Part shown: positions 23,937 through 32,186 of the stretch, piece after piece
Layout of the letters: the number at the start of each line of letters is the position of its first letter
How positions within the stretch are numbered: the first letter of the stretch is position 1
DNA from: Pyrinomonadaceae bacterium
GTDB lineage: Bacteria > Acidobacteriota > Blastocatellia > Pyrinomonadales > Pyrinomonadaceae
DNA length: 64,000 nt
Assembly: GCA_014380365.1 (NCBI GenBank)
Contig: JACMJZ010000025.1
Span: 413,222-477,221, forward strand
Reading direction: 5' to 3'
Notes under the pieces: model-generated
What the model was told of the DNA's origin: nothing
Databases searched by the model: none
What the model saw: the letters and a program-made list of their open reading frames with translations, nothing else
Made by a program: the position numbers and the translations under genes

Positions 23937-24308
23937 ATGGAACTAGGAAATTTCTCGGTTAGTTTAGCGGTAAAAGATATCGAGGCGTCGAAGAAGTTTT
24001 ACGAAAAGCTCGGATTTACAGTTTTCGGAGGAGACCAATCTCAGAATTGGCTAATCATGAAAAATGGCGTTCAGAATATTGGGCTGTTTCAAGGCATGTT
24101 CGAAAACAACATTCTGACCTTCAACCCGGGTTGGACTAGCGACGCTCAGCCGCTCGGAGAGTTCACCGACGTTCGGGAGCTGCAGCGTCAGCTCAAAGCG
24201 AGCGGCGTGAGTATGATCACAGAAGCAGACGAAAGCTCTACTGGCCCGGCTAGTTTTATGATTGCTGATCCAGATGGGAACACGATTCTGGTGGATCAAC
24301 ACGTATAG
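23937..24308 (+). CDS. VOC-superfamily (glyoxalase/bleomycin-resistance-like) protein
   Basis: A 123-residue protein from the ATG at 23937, chosen for the AAGGAGG site just upstream. VSLAVKDIEASKKFYEKLGFTVFGG starts the first beta-alpha-beta-beta-beta module, and FMIADPDGNTILVDQHV ends the second. VOC proteins bind a metal and act as lyases, isomerases, dioxygenases or drug binders; the substrate is not evident. It is close to glyoxalase-like small proteins often found near regulators. Confidence 0.85.
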   Translation: MELGNFSVSLAVKDIEASKKFYEKLGFTVFGGDQSQNWLIMKNGVQNIGLFQGMFENNILTFNPGWTSDAQPLGEFTDVRELQRQLKASGVSMITEADESSTGPASFMIADPDGNTILVDQHV

Positions 24309-24322
24309 GCCGGGTCGAGTTT

Positions 24323-24380
24323 GGAGTACCGCCTTCAGGCGGGTATTGTTTCGTCAAAGCCCGCGTAAACGCGGTACTCC
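24323..24380. repeat. REP-like GGAGTACCGC palindrome pair
   Basis: GGAGTACCGC and GCGGTACTCC ends enclose CCTTCAGGCGGG. A related element lies at 33758-33831. Located between convergent VOC and ispA genes. Confidence 0.7.
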
Positions 24381-24433
24381 GAACATATTGCTCCGCATTG
24401 AGCCCTTGCTGGCGCGCGGGCTTCTGCCTGGAC

Positions 24434-25366
24434 TTACGCGGTGCGATTCAGGATGTAGTCTGCGATGGCGGAGAGGTGCTGAGTCGACCGTTCTATTTGA
24501 TTGACGGCGGCGCGAGCGCGGGCGTGAACAGTGAGTGCAAGATCACGCGCCGCATCGATCCCATGAAGATGTGGATAGGTGGCCTTTTCGGAACGACGGT
24601 CTTTGCCGGGCGTCTTCCCGATTGCTTCAGCCGTCGCCGTGATATCAAGAAGATCGTCCGTAATCTGAAATAGCAGCCCGAGCTGAGCGGCGTATTCAGT
24701 CACAGCCTCCAGATCACTTTCGGTTACGTCAGCAATGATTGCGCCGCATCGAGCGGACGTAATAATCAGCGCCGCTGTTTTCAGGCGGTGAATCTGCTCA
24801 AGCTCTTCAGCGCTGACGTTGCGCGATTCCGCATCAAGATCAAGCGCCTGACCCGCCACCATTCCCTGAGGCGTCCCTGCCGCGCTCGAGATGTCAGCGA
24901 TTAGCCGCAGTCGCTTTTCGGCGGAAAGTGTTTTGTCCTCAGAAACGATCTTGAACGCAAGTGTTTGCAGCGCGTCTCCGGCCAGGATTGCAGTCGCTTC
25001 GTCAAACTGGATATGACAGGTAGCTCGCCCACGCCTCAGATCGTCATTGTCCATTGAGGGCAGGTCGTCGTGAATTAACGAATAGGTGTGAATCAATTCG
25101 AGTGCGCACGCGGTGGGGAGAAGCTTGTCCTCGACAATTCCAAACGTTTCGCCCACAGCCAGGGTTAGCAACGGTCGAAATCGTTTCCCGCCGGCGAACA
25201 CGCTCCAACGGATTGCGGCGTGAAGTTTAACTGGCTCCACTGATTCACGCGGCAGCAAACGATCGAGTTTCGCATCAATCCTGCTGCGCGCATCGGACAG
25301 AAACTGCCGCAGTTCCATATGCGTTGCGATGTCCAGGGCGTGAATCGTTTCTGGAGAGGTTGTCAT
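24434..25366 (-). CDS. ispA: Polyprenyl (farnesyl) diphosphate synthase
   Basis: A 310-residue trans-prenyltransferase. The first Asp-rich motif, HDDLPSMDND, has D100, D101 and D106; the second is DDLLD in FQITDDLLDI. GGKRFRP is the conserved IPP-binding segment. It condenses IPP with allylic diphosphates, most likely to FPP (IspA type), feeding quinone, hopanoid or carrier-lipid synthesis. It starts 15 bases after xseB ends, the xseA-xseB-ispA order known in many bacteria. Confidence 0.9.
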   Translation of the reverse strand: MTTSPETIHALDIATHMELRQFLSDARSRIDAKLDRLLPRESVEPVKLHAAIRWSVFAGGKRFRPLLTLAVGETFGIVEDKLLPTACALELIHTYSLIHDDLPSMDNDDLRRGRATCHIQFDEATAILAGDALQTLAFKIVSEDKTLSAEKRLRLIADISSAAGTPQGMVAGQALDLDAESRNVSAEELEQIHRLKTAALIITSARCGAIIADVTESDLEAVTEYAAQLGLLFQITDDLLDITATAEAIGKTPGKDRRSEKATYPHLHGIDAARDLALTVHARARAAVNQIERSTQHLSAIADYILNRTA

Positions 25367-25381
25367 GGGTCGGTCTAATAA

Positions 25382-25639
25382 CTATTCGTCCGCAGTTGCA
25401 TTTGTAGCTTCAAATTCGTTGACCGTTACGCGGCCCTGGTTATCGCGCAACAAGACTTCAATGCGGCGCTCCGCCTGACTGAGTCTTTCCTGGCATTCGC
25501 GAGACAGTCGTATGCCTTGCTCAAACAATTCCAGACTCTTCTCCAAAGGCAGATCGCCCTCCTCAAGCTGCTGGACGATTTGCTCCAGCGCCTCTAGCGA
25601 CGCCTCAAAGCTTTTTGGCTGTTCTTCGGTGTTCTTCAT
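25382..25639 (-). CDS. xseB: Exodeoxyribonuclease VII small subunit
   Basis: An 85-residue protein with the XseB signature FEASLEALEQIVQQLEEGDLPLEKSLELFEQGIRLSRECQERL. It pairs with XseA in exonuclease VII, which degrades single-stranded DNA. The ATG at 25639 follows GAGGGG; a TTG lies one codon upstream. It is separated from xseA by 130 bases that hold a dispersed palindrome. Confidence 0.95.
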   Translation of the reverse strand: MKNTEEQPKSFEASLEALEQIVQQLEEGDLPLEKSLELFEQGIRLSRECQERLSQAERRIEVLLRDNQGRVTVNEFEATNATADE

Positions 25640-25714
25640 CAATGCCCCTCAAGAAATCCAACGCCTAATAAATAGTGCTGAGCTAAACGGGCAATCAGCA
25701 ATTCGCGGGCGATG

Positions 25715-25775
25715 TTCAGAGTACAAGCTTTAGCTTGCTCTTAACGAGGAGCAACGTAAACGTTGTACTCTAAAC
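25715..25775. repeat. REP-like palindrome between xseA and xseB
   Basis: GAGTACAAGCTTTAGCTTGC on the left and CAACGTAAACGTTGTACTC on the right make a composite inverted repeat. Relatives are at 11163 and 51028. It falls inside the xseA-xseB transcript. Confidence 0.65.
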
Positions 25776-27176
25776 TTCATCCTCAATGCGTTCGACGTGG
25801 GCGCCAAAAGCGCCCTTAGCTAACCTTACCCTGACTGAATCGCCAACAGAAACTGACTTCGCCTCGCGCAGAAGCGTGCCATCTTCCTTTTGCGCAATCG
25901 CATAACCGCGATGCAGCACCGCCAATGGTGAAAGCGCATCGAGAGATGCCGCCGCGAGTCCCAATTGCCTCTCAGCTTCGGCCGTCTGTTTTTGTATCGC
26001 GGCATTGCAACCAACGTAAGCTGTTTCGAAGCGCGCGCGCGCCTCGGCTAAACGAGCGCGAAGTTGAGCGGGCGCGAGGCTGCCGCTGAGGGCCTCAGCC
26101 CGTAACTGCGCGCTTCTGAGTGCCTGGCCCATTTGGATCCGCAAACGATGCTGCGCTGAATTCGTCGCGGTGCCGGCATCACGCAGACGTCCGCGCACTT
26201 CATCGAAAGCCTGCGACAAAGCTTGTTCCTGCACGCGACTGCGAGCATTCACGATCTTGTAACGCATCAGCCGCGCCAAGCTCTGACCTGCCTGCGCCAG
26301 ATGCGCGCAGATTTGGTCTTCGCGCGCGGCCACCAGCTCCGCCGCTGCCGAAGGAGTAGCCGCTCTTTTGTCGGCCACAAAGTCGGCAATGGTGAAATCG
26401 GTTTCATGACCCACCGCGGAGATCACCGGAATTGCCGAGTTGCGAATGGCGCGGGCCACCTCCTCCTCGTTGAACGGCCAGAGGTCTTCAGTTGAACCAC
26501 CTCCACGACCCACTATCAGAACGTCGACCAAGTCCTCGTCGCGTCCGTCTCGACGCGCGTCTTCATGACGTTGATTCAGCAACCTGATTGCGCGGGCAAT
26601 GTCGCGCCCCGCGCCTTCGCCCTGCACGCGCGCGGGGGAGAAGAGCACATGAACTGTGCGCGTGCGTCGCGAGATGACGTTGAGAATATCTCTGATGGCC
26701 GCGCCGGTAGGCGAGGTGACGACGCCCACGCGTCCAGGAAAAACCGGCAACGGCCGTTTCAGTTCCGGGGCAAACAAACCTTCAGCCTGGAGTCGATCCC
26801 GAAGTTGTTCAAACGCTACCTGAAGAGCGCCCGCGCCCACGGGGTCGAGCGCTTCCACGATCAACTCGTATTCGCCGCGTGCTTCATAAACTGAAAGACG
26901 GCCGCGGGCCCGCACCTTTAAGCCATCTTTGGGGCGAAAACGAATCCGGCTATTGGCAGAACGAAAACACTTCGCACGAAGTTGAGCGCCTTCGTCCTTA
27001 ATCGTGAAATACCAATGACCCGAGGAATGCGCTTTGAAGTTTGAAATTTCGCCTTCGACCCAAACTGACGAAAAGCGCGCCTCAATAGCCTTGCGCACAG
27101 ACTCGGTCAACTCGCTGACAGTCAGCGGGCGTCGGTCAGTTTCGTCGAATAACGATGCGAAGAGTGGCTGGGACAT
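25770..27176 (-). CDS. xseA: Exodeoxyribonuclease VII large subunit
   Basis: A 468-residue protein. An N-terminal OB-fold (residues about 15-115, VWVEGEISNFKAHSSGHWYFTIKD) binds single-stranded DNA. The catalytic segment has GVVTSPTGAAIRDI, DVLIVGRGGGSTEDLWPFNEE and AVGHETDFTIADFVADKRAATPSAAAEL, all diagnostic. The C-terminal third is coiled coil that binds XseB. First gene of the xseA-xseB-ispA run. Confidence 0.95.
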   Translation of the reverse strand: MSQPLFASLFDETDRRPLTVSELTESVRKAIEARFSSVWVEGEISNFKAHSSGHWYFTIKDEGAQLRAKCFRSANSRIRFRPKDGLKVRARGRLSVYEARGEYELIVEALDPVGAGALQVAFEQLRDRLQAEGLFAPELKRPLPVFPGRVGVVTSPTGAAIRDILNVISRRTRTVHVLFSPARVQGEGAGRDIARAIRLLNQRHEDARRDGRDEDLVDVLIVGRGGGSTEDLWPFNEEEVARAIRNSAIPVISAVGHETDFTIADFVADKRAATPSAAAELVAAREDQICAHLAQAGQSLARLMRYKIVNARSRVQEQALSQAFDEVRGRLRDAGTATNSAQHRLRIQMGQALRSAQLRAEALSGSLAPAQLRARLAEARARFETAYVGCNAAIQKQTAEAERQLGLAAASLDALSPLAVLHRGYAIAQKEDGTLLREAKSVSVGDSVRVRLAKGAFGAHVERIEDEV

Positions 27177-27246
27177 ACGAGAAATGAAGGATGAAGTATG
27201 AAGGATGAAAAGTAAACCTGCACCTGGCAGGACGGGGGAGATTCAG

Positions 27247-28215
27247 TTACGAGCCAAAGCGTGGATATGAAAGTTGCAGGTTTGACTGACGCAGTTGCGG
27301 GTTCTTAACTTCAACCTCAATCCGGGGCCGTTTAACTGTGGGTTTCTGATTCGCGGCACAATAGCTCAATACATATTGCGATTGAAGTGCCTGCGCTACC
27401 TCGGAAAATATGCCATCAAGGTCTGCAACTTTTTTGGGGAAGAAAGCGCGACCGCCTGTCTCTTCCGATAACCGTTTTAGGCTGCCTCGGTTGAGACCGA
27501 CGTACTTATCATCAGCGATGCCGATCGAAAAAATGGCGACATCATTAGTGGCGGCCTGCTCGATCGCATCCCGCTGTTTCAATTTGCTCATCGTATCCTC
27601 ACCATCCGTGAGCAGCACAATCACCCGGCGTGAACCGGCAGCAGCTTGAATCCCATCAACCGTAGCCCAGATGGCATCCCAGATCGCAGTTCCGCCGAGC
27701 GGCGGCGGCGTGGGGCCGAGGACTACTCCGCCAAGCACAGAAGGAGGCACAAACTTGACCCGGTCGATTGCGGCCCGCAGGCTCGTCAAATCGTTGGTCA
27801 AGTCTTGTTCGATTGTCGCTTCCGCCGTAAAGGACACCAAAGCAGCGCGATCCTTACCTGAGCGTAAAATCGACTCGACGAACTTTTGTGCGGCCAGCTT
27901 GGTTCCTGCCAAGGTGCGTTCCTGCGATGCACTTGTATCGATCAGAATAGCAACGGATAACGGCTCGTTCGTCTTCCGCTCAAGTTTGAGAATCTCACGT
28001 GAAGCTTTGTTCTCCGAGATGGTCAGATCCTCCGGGTGCAAGGTGTCAACGAAGCGCCCCTGCTTGTCTCGCACATTTAGTGAGATTTTCCGTTGGTTGG
28101 ACGGAGCACAATTTTCAGCGCTCGCGTTAATCGAGGGGTTGGTGCTTGTTCCCAACAGGAGGGAGGCTCCAATAGAGAAGCAGATAGCGAGAGTTGCGAA
28201 AAGTCGTTGGAACAT
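27247..28215 (-). CDS. Exported von Willebrand factor A-domain protein
   Basis: A 322-residue protein with a signal sequence (LFATLAICFSIGASLLLG). A VWFA-related beta domain comes first (ISLNVRDKQGRFVDTLHPEDLTISENK), then a VWA domain whose MIDAS begins DTSAS (93-97) and includes LLTDGED. VWA domains bind proteins through a divalent metal. This layout is common in Acidobacteriota (VWFA-related family) with unknown role. It lies 19 bases downstream of the larger VWA gene, so they share an operon. Confidence 0.85.
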   Translation of the reverse strand: MFQRLFATLAICFSIGASLLLGTSTNPSINASAENCAPSNQRKISLNVRDKQGRFVDTLHPEDLTISENKASREILKLERKTNEPLSVAILIDTSASQERTLAGTKLAAQKFVESILRSGKDRAALVSFTAEATIEQDLTNDLTSLRAAIDRVKFVPPSVLGGVVLGPTPPPLGGTAIWDAIWATVDGIQAAAGSRRVIVLLTDGEDTMSKLKQRDAIEQAATNDVAIFSIGIADDKYVGLNRGSLKRLSEETGGRAFFPKKVADLDGIFSEVAQALQSQYVLSYCAANQKPTVKRPRIEVEVKNPQLRQSNLQLSYPRFGS

Positions 28216-28234
28216 AGTGAGGTACCCCTTCTAC

Positions 28235-29971
28235 TTATGGCGTGGCCACACTCACCACCGGACTCAGCCGCACCGAAGCTCCATCGCGCCTGGTGCGCAC
28301 GCGCACGCGCGGGTTCTTCGCCGGAGTCGAGTTGGACGCGTAGGTGATGGTGTAGGCGGTGCGCAGTTGAACCACGACGTCGTCATAGGCGCGTTGTAAC
28401 TCTTCGAGTCGACGTATCGGGTAGTAGACACCGCCCGAAGCTTCAGCCAGTTTTTGGCCCTCTTCGTGTGCGCGCGTGGTCAGTGTCAGATAGCGCGTGC
28501 GGAGCGGATCGATAGTGACTTCGGGGTTGGGGACGCTGGTTTCGGGAATCAAGCCGGATGGTACGTACAAGGGATAAACCAACGCTCCTGACTCGATCAC
28601 GGCTTCGAGAATCGCTTTAAAAGGCACGAAGGATTTGTTGTCATCACCATCCGAAAGAATTACTACGGCTGTCCTTTCCCCGCGCAACTGCTTCAAAGTA
28701 TCTGCCAACACGAACCCTAACGCATCCCAAAGCGCGGTGGGGCCACCCGCATCTATGTCTTCCAGTTTTCGCGAGAGCAGCTTACGGTCAGCGCTGAAGT
28801 CCGAGATGATCTGAATGTCGTCGCGAAAACTAATGATGGCAATGCGGTCCTCAGCGCTCGCGGTTCTCAAGAAGTCGCGCGCCGCCTTCCGAATGAAGTC
28901 GATCCTTTCTTCCACACTCCCTGAGACATCCAACAACAGCACGAGGTTGAAAGGTTCGTGGGTAGACACCACCTTCGTCACCTGGCGTTCCTCGCCATTT
29001 TCGTAAATCGTAAAGTCCGCTTCTTTCATGTCTCCGATCGCGCGACCGTTGCGATCAGTGACGCTCGCGTTCAGGCGCATCATCTTCGGCGACTGTTCAC
29101 TGACAAACTTACCTGGCGGCAAGCGACTTACGAGGACCGGTTCCTTGCCCGGAGGCGGCAAGGTCTTCGCGTAGTCGCCAAACATCTTCGGCGACACCTT
29201 GCGAATAGCGTCGATGAGTTGACTGTCACCGCTGCGAACGATGGCACGTGCCGCTTCAGTCAGTGGGCGTTCGCGCAGATCGCCCGGCACCATGCTGGGA
29301 TCGACATTGAGGAGGACTACTCCGCGTTGCGTGAGGAAATCGAGTTGCACGCGATCTGTCTTCGCCGGCTTCTTCTCACCGAGTTTGCCGGAAATTTTGT
29401 AGAAGCCGCCCCGTTTTTCCTTTATCTCCGGAAGTTCAACGTCACTCAGAAATCGCGGCCGGCTCGCGCTCCACACAAAATCAAACTTCAGCGCCTCGAG
29501 CGGAACGTCGGCATGGATGGTGCCCGTGTTTGTGCTCACCTCCGCCGACTCGAAGTTACCGACGATATCGACTGAACCCGCCTCGCCCTCAACCTTGACT
29601 TTGGAGCGAGCGGGAACGCGCACGATTAAATCTATGCGATCCTTGTCGCGCCGCTCGCGCACTTCGATATCCACGGAACCGCCTTTACCTTCGGCGTGAA
29701 CGTCGGTTGAATCAATCGACGCCCCGGCGGAGCTCGCCTCGATTATCACGTTCTTCTTCTGGTCGTCAGACGCGATCACGCTGACCCTTCCGCTGCGACT
29801 CTTGACTGAAAGCGAGGCCCTGTCGCTTGTTTCCATCTCGCGCCGGTAGCTCTGCGCATAGATGGAGTCAGTCGCGGCCACAAACAATAGCAACCCGATC
29901 AAGCCTATGAATTTTCTGGATTGAGACTGGCTGCTGGCCGGGGCGGCTTCGGGGAACTTGCGGTAAAACAT
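28235..29971 (-). CDS. Exported VWA protein with N-terminal adhesin-like beta domain
   Basis: A 578-residue protein. After a signal or anchor segment (residues about 20-40) comes a repetitive beta region, 45-165 (SVKSRSGRVSVIA, GSVDIEVRE, GSVDIVGNFESAEVSTNTG), like DUF4097 beta-solenoids. Next are a linker, a VWFA-related beta domain (about 298-335) and a VWA domain with MIDAS DVSGS (348-352) and LSDGDD. Probably periplasmic or surface, binding an unknown partner. First of two VWA genes in tandem. Confidence 0.85.
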   Translation of the reverse strand: MFYRKFPEAAPASSQSQSRKFIGLIGLLLFVAATDSIYAQSYRREMETSDRASLSVKSRSGRVSVIASDDQKKNVIIEASSAGASIDSTDVHAEGKGGSVDIEVRERRDKDRIDLIVRVPARSKVKVEGEAGSVDIVGNFESAEVSTNTGTIHADVPLEALKFDFVWSASRPRFLSDVELPEIKEKRGGFYKISGKLGEKKPAKTDRVQLDFLTQRGVVLLNVDPSMVPGDLRERPLTEAARAIVRSGDSQLIDAIRKVSPKMFGDYAKTLPPPGKEPVLVSRLPPGKFVSEQSPKMMRLNASVTDRNGRAIGDMKEADFTIYENGEERQVTKVVSTHEPFNLVLLLDVSGSVEERIDFIRKAARDFLRTASAEDRIAIISFRDDIQIISDFSADRKLLSRKLEDIDAGGPTALWDALGFVLADTLKQLRGERTAVVILSDGDDNKSFVPFKAILEAVIESGALVYPLYVPSGLIPETSVPNPEVTIDPLRTRYLTLTTRAHEEGQKLAEASGGVYYPIRRLEELQRAYDDVVVQLRTAYTITYASNSTPAKNPRVRVRTRRDGASVRLSPVVSVATP

Positions 29972-30062
29972 AGGCAGCGATCTTGCCCGAGCAAACTACC
30001 GCCGGTCAAGCAAACTAAGTAATTGAGATACTTATCCGCAGATTACTGTAGACCCAGAACTA

Positions 30063-30140
30063 GCCGCGGATTACGCGAATAACGCAGATCAGGAATTATT
30101 CCGGTTCTGATTCTCGGTCATCCGCGTTAATCCGCGGCCG
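30063..30140. repeat. CCGCGGATTACGC-type imperfect palindrome
   Basis: GCCGCGGATTACGCGAATAA on the left returns as the complementary CGCGTTAATCCGCGGC on the right. It lies between the divergent VWA and egtD genes. Confidence 0.65.
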
Positions 30141-30255
30141 CTTCTGTTCTTCGGGCTACTGCCGCGAGAGGGTGATCCGCTATCATACCGAGACCTAGTC
30201 ACCGGTAAAACGAATAGTCCGGGTGGTATCTATTTCAAAAACCAGGGGGTACGCC

Positions 30256-31263
30256 GTGTTAGAAGCTCAGCCGGCACAAATCGCGGAAGACAAATTCTCA
30301 ATCCACAACCTCGTCACGCGTGAGCCACGCGCCGGACTCGCCGAAGACGTGCGTCGCGGGCTCGCGACCAAGCCCAAGCGGTTTCTGCCAAAGTATTTCT
30401 ACGACGAACTCGGCTCTCAACTCTTCGAGGCCATCTGCCTGTTGCCAGAGTATTACCTCACCCGCGCGGAGAACGATATTCTCACGCGCTACGCGGATGA
30501 CATCGTTGCTGAAGTCCACGGCGAGATAACCCTGATCGAGATGGGCAGCGGCAGCGCGTCCAAGACGCGTTTGATTATTGAAGCGTTGCTACGCAAGCAG
30601 CCTGACCTCCTTTTCATTCCCGTGGACATTTCCGCTTCGGCGCTGGACAGCAGTTCGCGAATACTGTTGCAGTCGTATCCTCAACTCAGCATCGAAGCTT
30701 ATGCCGGAGATTATTTTGCCGGGCTGGCGGAGTTGGAGAAAACGACGAGGGCGCGGACTCTCGCTCTTTTTCTCGGCTCAAACATCAGCAACTTCGACCC
30801 GGATGAAGCGCTAAAATTCCTGCGAGCTCTCCGGCAAGTGTTGCACGCAGGCGACGCTCTCCTGCTCGGTGCGGATTTGAAAAAGGACCGGGCGACTCTG
30901 GAAGCAGCTTACAACGATGCGTTGGGCGTGACTGCGGCCTTCAACCTTAACGTGCTGGCACGCATCAATCGCGAACTGGGCGGCAGCTTCGATCTCCGCG
31001 GATTTCAACATCACGCGTTCTACAACGAAGAGCTGGGCCGCGTGGAGATCTACATTGAGAGCACGCGGGATCAGACGGTCTCGATTGGCCAGCTCGAGAT
31101 GGAGGTGCAGTTTGGCAAGGGCGAACAGATTCATACTGAGAACTCTTACAAATACGCTCTATCTGATATTGCAAACCTGGCTGCCGAAACTGGTTTCAGG
31201 CGTGCCAGCACCTGGCTCGACTCGGACGAACGCTTCAGTAGCAATCTCCTGTTGGCGGTTTGA
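30256..31263 (+). CDS. egtD: L-histidine N-alpha-methyltransferase (EgtD family)
   Basis: A 335-residue SAM-dependent methyltransferase. PKYFYDELGSQLFEAICLLPEYYLTRAE and IEMGSGSASKTRLIIEALL are hallmark EgtD segments; FLGSNISNFDPDEALKFL and GADLKKD follow as expected. EgtD trimethylates histidine to hercynine, the first step of ergothioneine synthesis. The GTG at 30256 is preferred because GGGGG lies seven bases ahead. No egtB is next to it; instead a betaine/ergothioneine-type ABC transporter follows 125 bases downstream. Confidence 0.88.
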   Translation: MLEAQPAQIAEDKFSIHNLVTREPRAGLAEDVRRGLATKPKRFLPKYFYDELGSQLFEAICLLPEYYLTRAENDILTRYADDIVAEVHGEITLIEMGSGSASKTRLIIEALLRKQPDLLFIPVDISASALDSSSRILLQSYPQLSIEAYAGDYFAGLAELEKTTRARTLALFLGSNISNFDPDEALKFLRALRQVLHAGDALLLGADLKKDRATLEAAYNDALGVTAAFNLNVLARINRELGGSFDLRGFQHHAFYNEELGRVEIYIESTRDQTVSIGQLEMEVQFGKGEQIHTENSYKYALSDIANLAAETGFRRASTWLDSDERFSSNLLLAV

Positions 31264-31271
31264 GCAGAAGC

Positions 31272-31372
31272 AGACAGGATTTACAGGATTAGCAAGATAA
31301 AGAAAATGTACAGAACTCCAGGCAGTGGGTCTTTGCTTCTGTAATCATGTTCATCGTATCAATCCTGTCTTT
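31272..31372. repeat. GACAGGATTTACAGGATT-type dispersed repeat
   Basis: Begins GACAGGATTTACAGGATT and ends AATCCTGTC, an imperfect inverted repeat. A second copy is at 35082-35165. It fills the gap between egtD and the ABC transporter. Confidence 0.75.
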
Positions 31373-31388
31373 CTAGAGCCCGTGCCAT

Positions 31389-32186
31389 ATGCCCGAAGGC
31401 GCCGACAATCCGCTGGTTGAGTTTCGCGATGTTAGTTTCTCCCATCCTGGGTCTTCGTCCCCGGTAATTTCCCATCTCAACTTTTCAGTTGAACGCGGCG
31501 AGACGCTTGTCTTGCTGGGCGAGTCTGGTTGCGGCAAGACTACGACGCTCAAGCTCGTCAATCGCCTGCTGTTGCCCACATCGGGTCAGGTGACGGTTGA
31601 AGGCAAGTCCACGAATGAGTGGGACGCGATTGCGCTGCGCCGGCGCACCGGTTACGTCATTCAGGATGGCGGTCTGTTTCCTCACTTCACTGTCGCCAGG
31701 AATGTAGGTCTTGTGCCCGCGTTGGAAAGGTGGGACGAAGCGAAGATCAAAAGCCGGGTAGACGAACTCTTGTCCATAGTTGGCCTCGAGCCGAATGATT
31801 TTGCCCATCGATATCCGCGGGAATTGTCCGGCGGCCAACGTCAGCGTGTCGGCGTCGCGCGTGCGCTGGCTGCCGAGCCGCCTCTGCTTTTGTTAGACGA
31901 ACCATTTGGCGCGCTCGATCCTCTGACTCGCGCGAGTCTGCAACGCCAGTTCGGCGAGATTACAAAGCAACTCAATAAGACGGCGATTCTCGTTACGCAC
32001 GACGTGCGCGAGGCGTTGCTGCTGGGTTCGCGCATTGGCCTGATGCACCGAGGCAGGCTGATATTGTTAGAGACGCCGTCAAACTTTCTGAAGTCGAAAG
32101 AAGCGCAGGCCCTGGCTTACATCGAAACACTGAGCCTTCCCGGAATCGCCTCCGGAAGCCTGCAAGAGTTGGAGGAAACAGAATGA
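31389..32186 (+). CDS. ABC transporter ATP-binding protein, OpuC/EgtV type
   Basis: A 265-residue ATPase: Walker A GESGCGKTT (44-52), signature LSGGQRQRVGVARAL, Walker B LLLLDEP, and H-loop VTHDVREAL. It resembles the ATPases of quaternary-amine uptake systems (ProV, OpuCA) and of EgtUV. It lacks a CBS domain pair at the C-terminus, so osmotic gating through CBS is not expected. Its stop overlaps the next gene's start (ATGA), so the two are co-translated. Confidence 0.9.
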   Translation: MPEGADNPLVEFRDVSFSHPGSSSPVISHLNFSVERGETLVLLGESGCGKTTTLKLVNRLLLPTSGQVTVEGKSTNEWDAIALRRRTGYVIQDGGLFPHFTVARNVGLVPALERWDEAKIKSRVDELLSIVGLEPNDFAHRYPRELSGGQRQRVGVARALAAEPPLLLLDEPFGALDPLTRASLQRQFGEITKQLNKTAILVTHDVREALLLGSRIGLMHRGRLILLETPSNFLKSKEAQALAYIETLSLPGIASGSLQELEETE

